A stretch of 64,000 nt of DNA, taken from positions 2,976,001-3,040,000 of the forward strand of contig NZ_CP108513.1 in assembly GCF_035989285.1 (NCBI RefSeq), read 5' to 3'. The notes under the pieces are model-generated. The model had not been told where the DNA came from and did no database searches. It was given only the letters and a program-made list of their open reading frames with translations. Source of the DNA: Streptomyces sp. NBC_01235. GTDB taxonomy: Bacteria; Actinomycetota; Actinomycetes; Streptomycetales; Streptomycetaceae. The first letter of the stretch is position 1, and the number at the start of each line of letters is the position of its first letter. Made by a program: the position numbers and the translations under genes. Shown here piece after piece: positions 1 to 8,360 of this stretch.

Positions 1-2
1 TC

Positions 3-512
3 GTCATCGCGCACTCCTCCGGCGGCGACCAGTCGGTCTTCGACAACGGGCTGCCCGTACGGCCCACCGAGTGGATCGGCGGGGGCGAGCTGAAGCACCT
101 GACGACCACCCGGCACAGCGCGGCCCTGACCGGCCTGGCGGTGGCCCCGGGGGCGGACAACCTGATCCTGGACGGCGGCGCGGACCGCTCCCTGGAGGAG
201 ATGGTCGCCGGCACCGCGCGCGGGCTGCTGCTGACCTGCCTTTGGTACATCCGCGAGGTCGACCCGGCGACCCTGCTGCTCACCGGGCTGACCCGGGACG
301 GCGTCTACCTCGTCGAGGACGGCGAGGTCGTCGGCGAGGTGAACAACTTCCGGTTCAACGAGTCGCCGGTCGGCCTGCTGGGGCGGGCCACGGAGGCGGG
401 GCGCACGGAAAAGACGCTGCCCCGGGAGTGGAGCGACTGGTTCACTAGGGCTGCGATGCCCGCGCTGAGGGTGCCGGACTTCAATATGAGCTCTGTCAGT
501 CAGGGCGTATAA
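3..512 (+). CDS. TldD/PmbA-family metalloprotease, C-terminal part (cut by window start)
   Basis: The frame is open from base 3 to the TAA at 510-512, so only the last ~169 residues are present. The C-terminal signature of TldD/PmbA (modulator of gyrase) proteases is visible: a Gly-rich stretch (GLLLTCLWYIREVD), then a TRDG motif, a GEV(V)GE turn and the N(N)FRFNESP segment typical of the PmbA/TldE branch. Known members act as TldD/TldE pairs in the cytosol and process peptides. The TldD-like partner would lie upstream, outside the window. The HExxxH-type metal motif of TldD is not in the visible part, so which paralog this is rests on the C-terminus only. It is co-directional with tyrS, 69 bp upstream. 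Confidence 0.85.
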   Translation, partial: VIAHSSGGDQSVFDNGLPVRPTEWIGGGELKHLTTTRHSAALTGLAVAPGADNLILDGGADRSLEEMVAGTARGLLLTCLWYIREVDPATLLLTGLTRDGVYLVEDGEVVGEVNNFRFNESPVGLLGRATEAGRTEKTLPREWSDWFTRAAMPALRVPDFNMSSVSQGV

Positions 513-581
513 CCTCGTAGCCGGTGGGTCGCTCGACCGGCCGAAGAACATCAAGAAGATCATCAAGGAGATACGAGAACC

Positions 582-1847
582 GTGACGGACATCGTCGACG
601 AGCTGAAGTGGCGTGGCCTGTGGGCCCTGTCCACTGACGAGGACGCTTTGCGCAAGGCGCTCGCGGACGGTCCCGTCACGTTCTATTGCGGTTTCGACCC
701 CACCGCGGCCAGCCTGCATGTCGGCCACCTCGTGCAGGTCCTCACCATGCGCCGGCTCCAGCAGGCGGGCCTGCGTCCGCTGGCCCTGGTGGGCGGGGCG
801 ACCGGCCAGATCGGTGACCCGCGCCCCACGGCGGAGCGCACGCTGAACGACCCGGAGACGGTCGCGAACTGGGTGACCCGGCTGCGCGCGCAGATCGAGC
901 CGTTCCTGTCCTTCGAGGGCGAGAACGCCGCGGTGATGGTGAACAACCTGGACTGGACGGCCGGTCTGTCGGCCATCGAGTTCCTGCGTGACATCGGCAA
1001 GCACTTCCGCGTCAACAAGATGCTGACCAAGGACTCGGTCGCCCGGCGGCTGGAGTCCCAGGAGGGCATCAGCTACACGGAGTTCAGCTACCAGCTGCTC
1101 CAGGGCATGGACTTCCTGGAGCTGTACCGGCGTTACGGCTGCACGCTCCAGCAGGGTGGCAGCGACCAGTGGGGCAACCTCACGGCGGGCCTGGACCTGA
1201 TCCACAAGCTGGAGCCCGAGGCCGAGGCGCACTGTCTGGCGACGCCGCTGATGGTCAAGGCGGACGGCACCAAGTTCGGCAAGACCGAGGGCGGCGCCGT
1301 CTGGCTCGACCCGGAGATGACGACTCCGTACGCGTTCTACCAGTTCTGGCTGAACGTGGACGACCGGGACATCTCGACGTACATGCGGATCCTGTCCTTC
1401 CAGTCCCGCGAGGAGCTCGAGGAGCTGGAGAAGCAGACCGAGGAGCGTCCGCAGGCCCGCGCAGCGCAGCGTGCGCTGGCCGAGGAGCTGACGACGCTGG
1501 TGCACGGCGCCGACCAGACGGCCGCGGTGATCGCCGCGTCCAAGGCCCTCTTCGGCCAGGGCGAGCTGAGCGACCTCGACGAGCGGACGCTGGCCGCGGC
1601 CCTCTCCGAGGTGCCGCACACCCAGGTCGTCGAGCCCGGCCTCGTCGTGGACCTGTTCGCCGAGGTCGGTCTGGTGGCCAGCAAGTCCGCCGCACGGCGG
1701 ACGGTGAAGGAGGGCGGGGCCTACGTGAACAACGTCAAGGTCACGGCCGAGGACGCGGTCCCCGTGAAGGAGGACCTCCTGCACGGGCGGTGGCTGGTGC
1801 TGCGGCGGGGGAAGAAGAACCTGGCCGCCGTCGAGGTCACCGGCTGA
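582..1847 (+). CDS. tyrS: Tyrosyl-tRNA synthetase
   Basis: This is a 421-residue class I aminoacyl-tRNA synthetase that charges tRNA-Tyr in the cytosol. The HIGH-type motif appears as HVGH at residues 46-49 and the KMSKS-type loop as KFGKT at 231-235. The SDQWGN tyrosine-site motif is near 194-199. Residues from about 355 form the RNA-binding S4 domain. Length and domain order are standard for bacterial TyrRS of the KFGKT type. The GTG start at 582 is supported by AAGGAG a few bases upstream. The gene ends just before a perfect 16-bp hairpin that can stop transcription from both sides. No T-box leader is seen in the 69-bp upstream gap. Confidence 0.97.
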   Translation: MTDIVDELKWRGLWALSTDEDALRKALADGPVTFYCGFDPTAASLHVGHLVQVLTMRRLQQAGLRPLALVGGATGQIGDPRPTAERTLNDPETVANWVTRLRAQIEPFLSFEGENAAVMVNNLDWTAGLSAIEFLRDIGKHFRVNKMLTKDSVARRLESQEGISYTEFSYQLLQGMDFLELYRRYGCTLQQGGSDQWGNLTAGLDLIHKLEPEAEAHCLATPLMVKADGTKFGKTEGGAVWLDPEMTTPYAFYQFWLNVDDRDISTYMRILSFQSREELEELEKQTEERPQARAAQRALAEELTTLVHGADQTAAVIAASKALFGQGELSDLDERTLAAALSEVPHTQVVEPGLVVDLFAEVGLVASKSAARRTVKEGGAYVNNVKVTAEDAVPVKEDLLHGRWLVLRRGKKNLAAVEVTG

Positions 1848-1866
1848 GCGGCCGCCCGGTAGGACG

Positions 1867-1906
1867 GACGAAGGGGCTGCTTCCCTGGGCAAGCAGCCCC
1901 TTCGTC
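1867..1906. terminator. Bidirectional terminator between tyrS and the GlsB-type gene
   Basis: The arms at 1867-1882 and 1891-1906 are perfect reverse complements (16 bp) around an 8-nt loop. The hairpin sits between two convergent genes, 20 bp after tyrS and 13 bp after the opposing stop. T-rich stretches are short, as usual in Streptomyces. Confidence 0.8.
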
Positions 1907-1919
1907 GTATGCCGGCCGC

Positions 1920-2198
1920 TCAGGCCCGCTGCTTTCTCTTGCCCAGCGTCGCCATGTAGAGCGAGTCGCCGACGGCGACGATGATGATCGCGGCGACGAG
2001 CTGGAAGACGTGGCGCCACCAGTCGATGCCCGAGGTGGCCTCGACGCCGAAGCCGCGGGCGATCGCATTGCCCGCGATCGCGCCCAGCATGCCGAAGATG
2101 GTGGTCAGCCAGAGCGGGCTGTGCTGCTTGCCCGGGATGATCGCCTTCGCGATCAGGCCCAGCACGAATCCCACGATGATCGCCCACAACCAGCCCAT
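1920..2198 (-). CDS. GlsB/YeaQ/YmgE-family small membrane protein
   Basis: This 92-residue protein starts MGWLWAIIVGFVLGLIAKAI and contains the PGK motif near residue 22 followed by a second glycine-rich helix (FGMLGAIAGNAIARGF) and a third helix near the C-terminus. This is the pattern of the transglycosylase-associated/GlsB family of three-helix inner-membrane proteins, which are often stress-induced; the molecular function is unknown. The ATG at 2198 is preferred because a strong GAGGAGG lies just upstream; the reading frame stays open further upstream but without family resemblance. It is convergent with tyrS. Confidence 0.85.
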   Translation of the reverse strand: MGWLWAIIVGFVLGLIAKAIIPGKQHSPLWLTTIFGMLGAIAGNAIARGFGVEATSGIDWWRHVFQLVAAIIIVAVGDSLYMATLGKRKQRA

Positions 2199-2396
2199 GG
2201 CTGCCTCCTCGTACGGCTCTACGTGAGCATTGCCCTCAGTGTCGATCCGCTCGCCGTACGGCGCACGTCGGGTACGGCCGTACGCGGAACGGCCCAGAAC
2301 GTCTCCCCGGGCGGAGCCGACCCGGTCTCGAAGGCGGCGCAGACGCGGCGTAACGTGGAGAGCCGGTGAGGGGCCGATGCGGGCGGACGGTGGAAT
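2199..2396. other. Divergent promoter region
   Basis: This 198-bp gap lies between the divergent GlsB-type gene and the DUF3099 gene and must hold both promoters. I see no recognisable operator or RNA structure. Confidence 0.4.
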
Positions 2397-2846
2397 GTGA
2401 TGCGGAAGCAGGGTGGCGCCGGGAACGTCCAGGTGTTCCGGATCACCGGTGCGCGGCAGGGTCTCCAGGACGATGTGCGGGGCCGGCAGCGGCGGTACGT
2501 CATCTCGATGTCGGTCCGTACGGTGTCGGTGATCCTCGCGGCGACGTTGTGGAACGTGGAACGGCATGTGGCGATCGTGGCGCTGGTCCTGGGGGTGGTT
2601 CTCCCTTATGTCGCGGTGGTGATCGCCAACGCCGGGCGGGAGAACGTGCCTTCGCTGCCCTCCACCTTTCTGACCGTGCCGGTGCGACTGGGGGCACCTC
2701 CCACGCTTCCGGCAGCGGGGGAGGTCGCTGGGCCGCGAGCCGGGGGCGACCCCGCGGAATTCGTTCCGGAAGAGCCGCAAGGGGAAGGCGTCGCGGAATC
2801 CCTCCGGGAGGAGCCGGCGCCCGATCCCGCTGAGCGGCGGCCGTGA
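2397..2846 (+). CDS. DUF3099 family membrane protein
   Basis: This 149-residue protein has an N-terminal ITGARQGL...RGRQRRYVISM signature of actinobacterial DUF3099 proteins. Two hydrophobic helices follow (about residues 40-56 and 61-79). The C-terminal 60 residues are charged and low in complexity. The start is GTG at 2397 or the adjacent ATG at 2400. The function is unknown. Oddly, bases 2686-2735 carry a short palindromic GC-rich element (ACCTCCC ... GGGAGGT) that is read through in frame and encodes the first part of the non-conserved tail. It is followed by a hairpin at 2978-3013. Confidence 0.8.
   Translation: MMRKQGGAGNVQVFRITGARQGLQDDVRGRQRRYVISMSVRTVSVILAATLWNVERHVAIVALVLGVVLPYVAVVIANAGRENVPSLPSTFLTVPVRLGAPPTLPAAGEVAGPRAGGDPAEFVPEEPQGEGVAESLREEPAPDPAERRP
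2686..2735. repeat. Small palindromic GC-rich element inside the DUF3099 gene
   Basis: The segment CTGGGGGCACCTCCCACGC runs through a short spacer into GCGGGGGAGGT. It resembles the elements at 11047-11083, 26161-26196 and 48490-48607 in having C5-6 and G5-6 tracts flanking a CACGC/CGAGC-type core. It lies in the variable C-terminal tail of the protein. Confidence 0.5.
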
Positions 2847-2977
2847 GTCGGCCGTGAACGCACTGTGCGCGAAGCTCAGGAAAAGCTCAGATCAATCATG
2901 TTGTTCCGGTGCCGTGGGAGCGGTCGGCCGTGACATACTTCGTACGCGCTCCGCATCCCCCGTCGGAGCGACGGACC

Positions 2978-3013
2978 GACGCCGGGCAGCTCCCCCCGTG
3001 GCTGCTCGGCGTC
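2978..3013 (+). terminator. Hairpin after the DUF3099 gene
   Basis: GACGCCGGGCAGC (2978-2990) pairs with GCTGCTCGGCGTC (3001-3013) with one G-T wobble around a 10-nt loop, followed by a short T-rich stretch. It is probably the terminator of the gene ending at 2846, or part of the leader of the gene starting at 3048. Confidence 0.55.
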
Positions 3014-3047
3014 GCCTTTGTGTGCGGGTTCTTTGCGAGACGAAGCT

Positions 3048-3263
3048 GTGAGTGACGAGACGCCGATCTGTTCCGCCAAGGGCTGCCGTGTCGACGCGGT
3101 GTGGGTGTTGGCGTGGAACAACCCGAAGATCCATACGCCGGAGCGGCGCAAGACGTGGCTCGCGTGCGAGGAGCACAGGGAGCACTTGTCGCAGTTCCTG
3201 GGGGTTCGGGGGTTCCTGAAGGATGTCGTTGCCTTGAAGGAGTGGGAGGAGCGGGGCGTCTGA
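3048..3263 (+). CDS. Small conserved hypothetical protein with Cys/His residues
   Basis: This 71-residue protein begins with GTG (SDETPICSAKGCR). It holds a C-x4-C pair near the N-terminus, a WxNP motif, and ACEEHREHL further on, so a CxxxxC...CxxH zinc site is plausible. I do not recognise a characterised family. The frame extends upstream to 3018, but the GTG at 3048 has a GAGACGAAG stretch upstream and gives a protein without extra N-terminal residues. A terminator follows at 3336 and moaA converges from the other side. Confidence 0.7.
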   Translation: MSDETPICSAKGCRVDAVWVLAWNNPKIHTPERRKTWLACEEHREHLSQFLGVRGFLKDVVALKEWEERGV

Positions 3264-3335
3264 GGCCGTGGTTCGACTGCGGGCCGGATGTGGTTGCCGG
3301 TGCCCACGCGGCGGAGCCTCTGTCGACAGAGCCCC

Positions 3336-3360
3336 ACGCCCCTTTCGGGGCGTTTCTCTA
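3336..3360. terminator. Terminator between convergent genes
   Basis: ACGCCCC (3336-3342) and GGGGCGT (3347-3353) form a perfect 7-bp stem with a TTTC loop, followed by TTCTCT. It lies between the small hypothetical gene and the end of moaA. Confidence 0.75.
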
Positions 3361-4347
3361 GCCCCCGATTGCAGACATCGGGCGGTCGGGCTGCACGAAG
3401 CTCGGGTCGTCCAAGCCTGCGCCCGCCTTCTTGCCCCACATCGCCAGGCGCCAGATGCGGGCAATCTCCTCGTCGGGGGCGCCGGAGCGCAGGGCCGCTC
3501 GCAGGTCGGTCTCCTCGCGCGCGAAGAGGCAGGTGCGGACCTGGCCGTCGGCGGTGAGGCGGGTGCGGTCGCAGGCGGCGCAGAACGGGCGGGTGACGGA
3601 GGCGATGACGCCGACGCGGTGCGGGCCGCCGTCCACCAGCCAGCGTTCGGCCGGGGCCGAGCCCCGTTCGTCCCGGGCCTCGGGGGTGAGGTCGAAGCGG
3701 GTGCGCAGGGAGGCCAGGATGTCGCCTGCCGTGACCATGCCCTCGCGCTTCCAGCCGTGTTGCGCGTCCAGGGGCATCTGCTCGATGAAGCGGAGCTCGT
3801 AGTCGTTCTCGACGGCCCAGGCCAGCAGGTCCGGGGCTTCGTCCGCGTTCAGGCCCGGCATCAGGACCGAGTTGACCTTCACCGGGGTCAGGCCTGCCTC
3901 ACGGGCGGCTTCGAGGCCTTCGAGGACGTCCTTGTGGCGGTCCCGGCGGGTGAGGGACTTGAAGACGTCCTGACGCAAGGTGTCGAGGGAGACGTTGACC
4001 CGGTCCAGGCCCGCCGCCTTCAGTGCCGTGGCGGTGCGGCGCAGGCCGATGCCGTTCGTCGTCAGGGACATCTGGGGGCGGGGGGTCAGGGCCGCGACGC
4101 GCTCGACGATGCCGACCAGACCTGGGCGCAGCAGAGGCTCGCCGCCGGTGAAGCGGACTTCCTCGATGCCGAGCGTGGAGACCGCTATGTCGATCAGGCG
4201 GACGATCTCGTCGTCCGTGAGGAGGTCGGGCTTGGCCAGCCACTGCAGGCCCTCTTCGGGCATGCAGTACGTACAGCGCAGGTTGCACCGGTCGGTCAGC
4301 GAGACCCTCAGGTCGGTGGCCACGCGGCCGTAGGTGTCGATGAGCAC
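3358..4347 (-). CDS. moaA: GTP 3',8-cyclase MoaA
   Basis: This 329-residue radical-SAM enzyme performs the first step of molybdenum-cofactor synthesis (GTP to 3',8-cyclo-GTP). The N-terminal 4Fe-4S site CNLRCTYC is at residues 21-28. The C-terminal second cluster is visible as CAACDRTRLTADGQVRTC, and the protein ends in the conserved Gly-Gly. The start is taken as GTG at 4347 (reading LIDTYGRVATDLRVS), with GAGGGAGG upstream. Longer in-frame starts up to 4422 add residues that MoaA proteins lack. No other moa genes are adjacent. Confidence 0.95.
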   Translation of the reverse strand: MLIDTYGRVATDLRVSLTDRCNLRCTYCMPEEGLQWLAKPDLLTDDEIVRLIDIAVSTLGIEEVRFTGGEPLLRPGLVGIVERVAALTPRPQMSLTTNGIGLRRTATALKAAGLDRVNVSLDTLRQDVFKSLTRRDRHKDVLEGLEAAREAGLTPVKVNSVLMPGLNADEAPDLLAWAVENDYELRFIEQMPLDAQHGWKREGMVTAGDILASLRTRFDLTPEARDERGSAPAERWLVDGGPHRVGVIASVTRPFCAACDRTRLTADGQVRTCLFAREETDLRAALRSGAPDEEIARIWRLAMWGKKAGAGLDDPSFVQPDRPMSAIGG

Positions 4348-4444
4348 GTGGGCCCCCTCCCTCGTGGTGGATCGCATTGCTTTCCCGTCACATGCGAGCC
4401 TACGTGACGCCACTGACAACAACAGAGCCCGATCCCACGAGGCA

Positions 4445-4480
4445 GGACGCGGCCGCGTCGTAGAGATCTGCGACGCGGCC
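4445..4480 (-). terminator. Hairpin downstream of the symporter gene
   Basis: CGCGGCCGCGTCG (4445-4457) and CGACGCGGCCGCG (4468-4480) form a perfect 13-bp stem with a 10-nt loop. It follows the symporter stop at 4507 (reading leftward) and precedes moaA. Confidence 0.65.
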
Positions 4481-4506
4481 GCGGAGGGGGCGTGTTCGGT
4501 GGGTGC

Positions 4507-6135
4507 TCAGTGGGCTCCGGTGCCGGTCAGGGAGCGGACCTCCAGCTCGGCGTACTTGTCCTTGTCGGGCTCCTCCTTCGACAGGAGGGTGCCGACGATG
4601 CCCAGCAGGAAGCCGACCGGGATCGAGATGAGGCCGGGGTTCTCCAGCGGGAACCAGTGGAAGTCGACGTCCGGGAACATCGAGGTGGGCTTGCCGGAGA
4701 CGACGGGCGAGAACAGCACCAGGCCGACTGCGGTCGTCAGGCCGCCGTAGATCGACCACAGGGCTCCGGAGGTGGTGAACCGCTTCCAGAAGAGGCTGTA
4801 GAGGATCGTGGGCAGGTTGGCGGAGGCGGCGACCGCGAAGGCGAGGGCGACCAGTCCGGCCACGTTCAGATCGCGGGCGAGGGCGCCCAGGAGGATGGAG
4901 ACGGCGCCGATGCCGACCGTGGCGTAGCGGGCCGCGGTCATCTCCTGCTTCTCGGAGGCCTGGCCCCTCTTGATGACGTTGGCGTAGATGTCGTGGGCGA
5001 AGGACGAGGACGAGGCCAGGGTGAGGCCCGCGACGACCGCGAGGATCGTGGCGAAGGCGACCGCCGAGATGGTGGCCAGCAGGATCGCGCCCCAGTTGGA
5101 GTCGACGCCGCCGAGATGGAGGGCGAGCAGGGGGGCGGCCGTGTTGCCGGCCTTGTTGGACGCGATGATCTCGTCCGGCTTGATCAGGGCGGCGGCGCCG
5201 AAGCCGAGGGCGAGGGTCATCAGGTAGAAGGCGCCGATCAGGCCGATGGCCCAGATGACCGACTTACGGGCGGCCTTGGCGGTGGGCACGGTGTAGAAGC
5301 GGATCAGGATGTGCGGCAGGCCGGCGGTGCCCAGGACCAGGGCGATGCCGAGGGAGATGAAGTCCAGCTTGGTGGTGCCCGTGGCGCCGTACTTCAGGCC
5401 GGGCTCCAGGAAGGCCGCGCCCTTTCCGCTGTTGTCGGCGGCCGAGCCGAGCAGGTCGGAGACGTTGAAGTCGAACTTCAGCAGGACCAGGAAGGTGAGC
5501 AGCAGGGCGCCCGCGATGAGCAGGACCGCCTTGACCATCTGGACCCAGGTGGTGCCCTTCATGCCGCCGATCGTCACGTAGACGATCATCAGGACGCCGA
5601 CCAGGGCGACGATGCCGATCTTGCCGCCGTCGCTGGTGATGCCGAGGAGGAGCGAGACCAGGACGCCCGCGCCCGCCATCTGGGCCAGCAGGTAGAAGAT
5701 CGAGACGACGATGGTGGAGGTGCCGGCGGCCGTGCGGACCGGGCGCTGACGCATGCGGTACGCCAGGACGTCGCCCATGGTGTAGCGGCCGGAGTTGCGC
5801 AGCGGCTCGGCGACCAGGAGCAGGGCGACCAGCCAGGCGACCAGGAAGCCGATGGAGTACAGGAAGCCGTCGTAGCCGAAGAGGGCGATGGCGCCCGCGA
5901 TGCCGAGGAAGGACGCGGCGGACATGTAGTCGCCGGAGACGGCGAGGCCGTTCTGGAAGCCGGTGAACTGGCGGCCGCCGGCGTAGAAGTCGGCGGCGTC
6001 CTTGGTCTGGCGGCCGGCCCAGACGGTGATGACGAGGGTCGCGGCGACGAACACCGAGAACAAGATGATGATCAGCGTGCGGTGCTCGCCGGCCTCACCG
6101 GCGGCGAGCAGGGTGGTGTGCTGTGCGGGGCTCAT
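4507..6135 (-). CDS. Acetate-type sodium/solute symporter (SSS family)
   Basis: This 542-residue protein has about 13 hydrophobic helices and the SSS signatures DAADFYAGGRQFTGFQNG near residue 60, GDYMSAASFLGIAG, and the YDGFLYSIGFLVAW helix. It resembles ActP/MctP-like monocarboxylate or acetate/cation symporters of the plasma membrane. The ATG at 6135 is chosen because it overlaps the stop of the upstream DUF485 gene (ATGA), the usual arrangement for ActP/YjcH pairs; the frame extends a little further upstream with no sequence resemblance. The substrate is inferred from the partner and family only. Confidence 0.88.
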   Translation of the reverse strand: MSPAQHTTLLAAGEAGEHRTLIIILFSVFVAATLVITVWAGRQTKDAADFYAGGRQFTGFQNGLAVSGDYMSAASFLGIAGAIALFGYDGFLYSIGFLVAWLVALLLVAEPLRNSGRYTMGDVLAYRMRQRPVRTAAGTSTIVVSIFYLLAQMAGAGVLVSLLLGITSDGGKIGIVALVGVLMIVYVTIGGMKGTTWVQMVKAVLLIAGALLLTFLVLLKFDFNVSDLLGSAADNSGKGAAFLEPGLKYGATGTTKLDFISLGIALVLGTAGLPHILIRFYTVPTAKAARKSVIWAIGLIGAFYLMTLALGFGAAALIKPDEIIASNKAGNTAAPLLALHLGGVDSNWGAILLATISAVAFATILAVVAGLTLASSSSFAHDIYANVIKRGQASEKQEMTAARYATVGIGAVSILLGALARDLNVAGLVALAFAVAASANLPTILYSLFWKRFTTSGALWSIYGGLTTAVGLVLFSPVVSGKPTSMFPDVDFHWFPLENPGLISIPVGFLLGIVGTLLSKEEPDKDKYAELEVRSLTGTGAH

Positions 6136-6488
6136 GCGCCGCCCTCCATCCGGGACTTGATGGCCTCGGCCTTGGGGTCGAACCGTGCGGCGGCGGTCCG
6201 CGCGTACCACCAGGCGATGAGGAACGTGGTGAGGAACTGGGCGAGGCCCAGGGTCATGGCCACGTTGAAGTTGCCGAAGAGCTTGGTGCCCATGAAATCG
6301 CCCGCGTAGTTGGACAGCAGGACGTACAGCAGGTACCAGGCGATGAAGGCGACGGTCAGCGGGAACGCGAAGTTGCGGTAGGAGCTGCGCAGTTCACCGA
6401 ATTCCGCGCTCTCCTGCACCGCGACGAACTCCTCGCTGGAGGGGAGTTGGGGGGAGGCTTTCGAGGGGGGCGGTGTCTCGGTGGCCAC
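6132..6488 (-). CDS. DUF485 family small membrane protein (YjcH-like)
   Basis: This 118-residue protein has a soluble N-terminus, the DUF485 signature YRNFAFPLTVAFIAWYLLYV, a loop, then a second helix (NVAMTLGLAQFLTTFLIAWW). DUF485 genes normally precede acetate symporter genes, and here the stop overlaps the symporter start. Its role is probably accessory to the symporter; the biochemical function is unknown. The start is GTG at 6488, with GGAGACTCC-type purines upstream. Confidence 0.85.
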   Translation of the reverse strand: MATETPPPSKASPQLPSSEEFVAVQESAEFGELRSSYRNFAFPLTVAFIAWYLLYVLLSNYAGDFMGTKLFGNFNVAMTLGLAQFLTTFLIAWWYARTAAARFDPKAEAIKSRMEGGA

Positions 6489-6586
6489 GGAGTCTCCTCG
6501 TGTTGCGGGTGACGGATCGGGCGGGGGCTCGATCGTGCACGGGCTCCCTGCACAAGGGCACGGCGGCGCGCTAGGGCCGGTTCAAC

Positions 6587-6614
6587 TCGATCGGGTTCTT
6601 TCGATCGGGTTCTT
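6587..6614. repeat. 14-bp tandem direct repeat in the divergent promoter region
   Basis: TCGATCGGGTTCTT occurs twice back to back (6587-6600 and 6601-6614) between the DUF485 gene and the subtilisin gene. It could be a duplicated regulator site or a simple duplication. Confidence 0.6.
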
Positions 6615-6690
6615 TCGGAAGTCGTCGCCAAAGGTCATTGCTGGCCAGCGAGTCGGGGAGATAGCTTCGGGCGAGTACCACCCGTCATGT

Positions 6691-6723
6691 ACCTGTCCAA
6701 GCAGCACCTGCGCTTGGACAGGT
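6691..6723 (+). promoter_or_regulatory. 12-bp inverted repeat in the subtilisin leader
   Basis: ACCTGTCCAAGC (6691-6702) and GCTTGGACAGGT (6712-6723) are perfect reverse complements with a 9-nt spacer. The repeat ends 27 bp before the ATG at 6751. It could be an operator or a leader-mRNA hairpin; it is too close to the start to be a terminator of another gene. Confidence 0.55.
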
Positions 6724-6750
6724 CCCGTTTCCGGATGATGTGGAGACCCC

Positions 6751-8283
6751 ATGGCTCATCTGCCTTCCAGACGCCGCCTCGCTCTCGCGGTGCCCGTCGT
6801 GCTGTCGCTGACCGCCTCCCTCGGCTTCCTTCCGACGGCGGCCTCCGCGGCCCCTGCCACGACCTCCACCACCCAGACGGCCGACGCCGGAACCCTGGCG
6901 TACGTCGTCAACACGAAGGTGGACCACCGCACGATCGAGTCGGTGAAGAAGGCGATCGCCGCGGCCGACGGCACCGTCGTCGCGACGTACGACAAGATCG
7001 GCGTGATCGTCGTGCACTCGGCGAACCCCGACTTCGGCGCGCGGATACGCGCGGTGCGCGGCGTGCAGTCGGCGGGTGCGACCCGTACCGCGCCGCTGAG
7101 CGCCGCCGGGACCACCGACGAGGGCGCGGCGCAGGTCCTGTCGAAGGCGGAGGCCGCGAAGATCGAGAAGGCCTCCGACGCGGCGGGCCAGAGCGAGCCG
7201 CTCGAGGCCGACCAGTGGGACCTGCGGGCGATCGGTGCCGACAAGGCCGCCGGGATCAACCCGGGCAGCAAGAAGGTGACGGTCGCCGTCATCGACACCG
7301 GCGTGGACGACACCCACCCGGACCTCGCGCCGAACTTCTCCGCGTCCCAGTCGGCGAACTGCGTCGGTGGTGTCGCGGACACCAGCGAGGGCGCCTGGCG
7401 TCCGTACACCGCCGAGGACTACCACGGCACCCACGTCGCCGGTGAGATCGCCGCGGCCCGCAACGGCATCGGTGTGGCGGGCGTCGCGCCCGGCGTGAAG
7501 GTCGCCGGCATCAAGGTGAGCGACCCCAAGGACGGCCTCTTCTACCCGGAGAACGTCGTCTGCGCCTTCGTGTTCGCCGCCGACCACGGCGTCGAGGTCA
7601 CGAACAACAGCTACTACGTCGACCCGTGGCTGTACAACTGCATGGACGACCCCGACCAGAAGGCCATCGTCGACGCGGTCAACAGGGCCCAGCTGTACGC
7701 CCAGAAGAAGGGCACGCTCAACGTCGCCTCGGCGGGCAACTCCAACCACGACCTGGACTCCGACGCCCTGGAAGACGCCAGCAGCCCCGACGACTCCACG
7801 CCGGTGACGCGGACGGTCGACCCGCACGAGTGCTTCGACGTGCCGACCCAGCTGCCGGGCGTCGTCACGGTGAGCGCCACGGGTGTCAAGGGCACCAAGT
7901 CGTACTACTCCAGCTACGGTCTGGGCGTCGTCGACGTCGCGGCTCCGGGCGGCGACAAGTACCAGATCCCCGACACCCCGTCGGCCAACGGGCGCATCCT
8001 GTCGACGCTGCCGAACAACACGTACGGCTTCCTTCAGGGCACCTCGATGGCGTCCCCGCACGTCGCCGGTGTGGCCGCGCTGCTGAAGTCGACGCACCCG
8101 TGGGCGACCCCGGCCCAGTTGCAGGCGCTGCTCAAGCTGCAGGCCGACAGCACGGCCTGCCCGGCCGAGCCGTACGACGGCAACGGTGACGGCGTCGTGG
8201 ACGCGACGTGCGTGGGCGGCAAGCGCGTCAACGGCTTCTTCGGCTTCGGTGTCGTCAACGCGCTGAAGGCCGTGAAGAAGTAG
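6751..8283 (+). CDS. Secreted subtilisin-like serine protease (S8 family)
   Basis: This 510-residue preproprotease starts with a Sec signal peptide (RRRLALAVPVVLSL, cleavage near ASAA at about 31-34). An I9-like propeptide of about 120 residues follows. The catalytic triad is complete: Asp182 in AVIDTGVD, His225 in YHGTHVAG and Ser432 in GTSMASPH, with the oxyanion Asn330 in ASAGNSN. Several Cys residues (about 204, 271, 297, 361) could form disulfides in the exported enzyme. There is no C-terminal P-domain or anchor. The ATG at 6751 follows a GTGGAG site. A 12-bp inverted repeat lies just upstream and may control expression. Confidence 0.95.
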   Translation: MAHLPSRRRLALAVPVVLSLTASLGFLPTAASAAPATTSTTQTADAGTLAYVVNTKVDHRTIESVKKAIAAADGTVVATYDKIGVIVVHSANPDFGARIRAVRGVQSAGATRTAPLSAAGTTDEGAAQVLSKAEAAKIEKASDAAGQSEPLEADQWDLRAIGADKAAGINPGSKKVTVAVIDTGVDDTHPDLAPNFSASQSANCVGGVADTSEGAWRPYTAEDYHGTHVAGEIAAARNGIGVAGVAPGVKVAGIKVSDPKDGLFYPENVVCAFVFAADHGVEVTNNSYYVDPWLYNCMDDPDQKAIVDAVNRAQLYAQKKGTLNVASAGNSNHDLDSDALEDASSPDDSTPVTRTVDPHECFDVPTQLPGVVTVSATGVKGTKSYYSSYGLGVVDVAAPGGDKYQIPDTPSANGRILSTLPNNTYGFLQGTSMASPHVAGVAALLKSTHPWATPAQLQALLKLQADSTACPAEPYDGNGDGVVDATCVGGKRVNGFFGFGVVNALKAVKK

Positions 8284-8316
8284 GCCCACACAGGCCCACA
8301 TAGGCCCTGTACATAT

Positions 8317-8360
8317 ATTGATTCAGTCAATACTGCATAGTGCAGTCATGACTGATATCA
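8317..8360 (+). promoter_or_regulatory. AT-rich cluster of dyads over the CoA-transferase start
   Basis: Within a locally AT-rich stretch there are ATTGA-N5-TCAAT (8317-8331), ACTGCA-N3-TGCAGT (8332-8346), GTCATGAC across the start codon (8345-8352) and TGATATCA (8353-8360). There is no Shine-Dalgarno before the ATG at 8348, so the transcript may be leaderless or very short, with a repressor site on top. Confidence 0.5.

Noticed and set aside
6685..8301. 538-residue leftward frame opposite the subtilisin gene
   Set aside because: Pure antisense shadow; Val/Arg/Gly/Asp bias and no recognisable domain.
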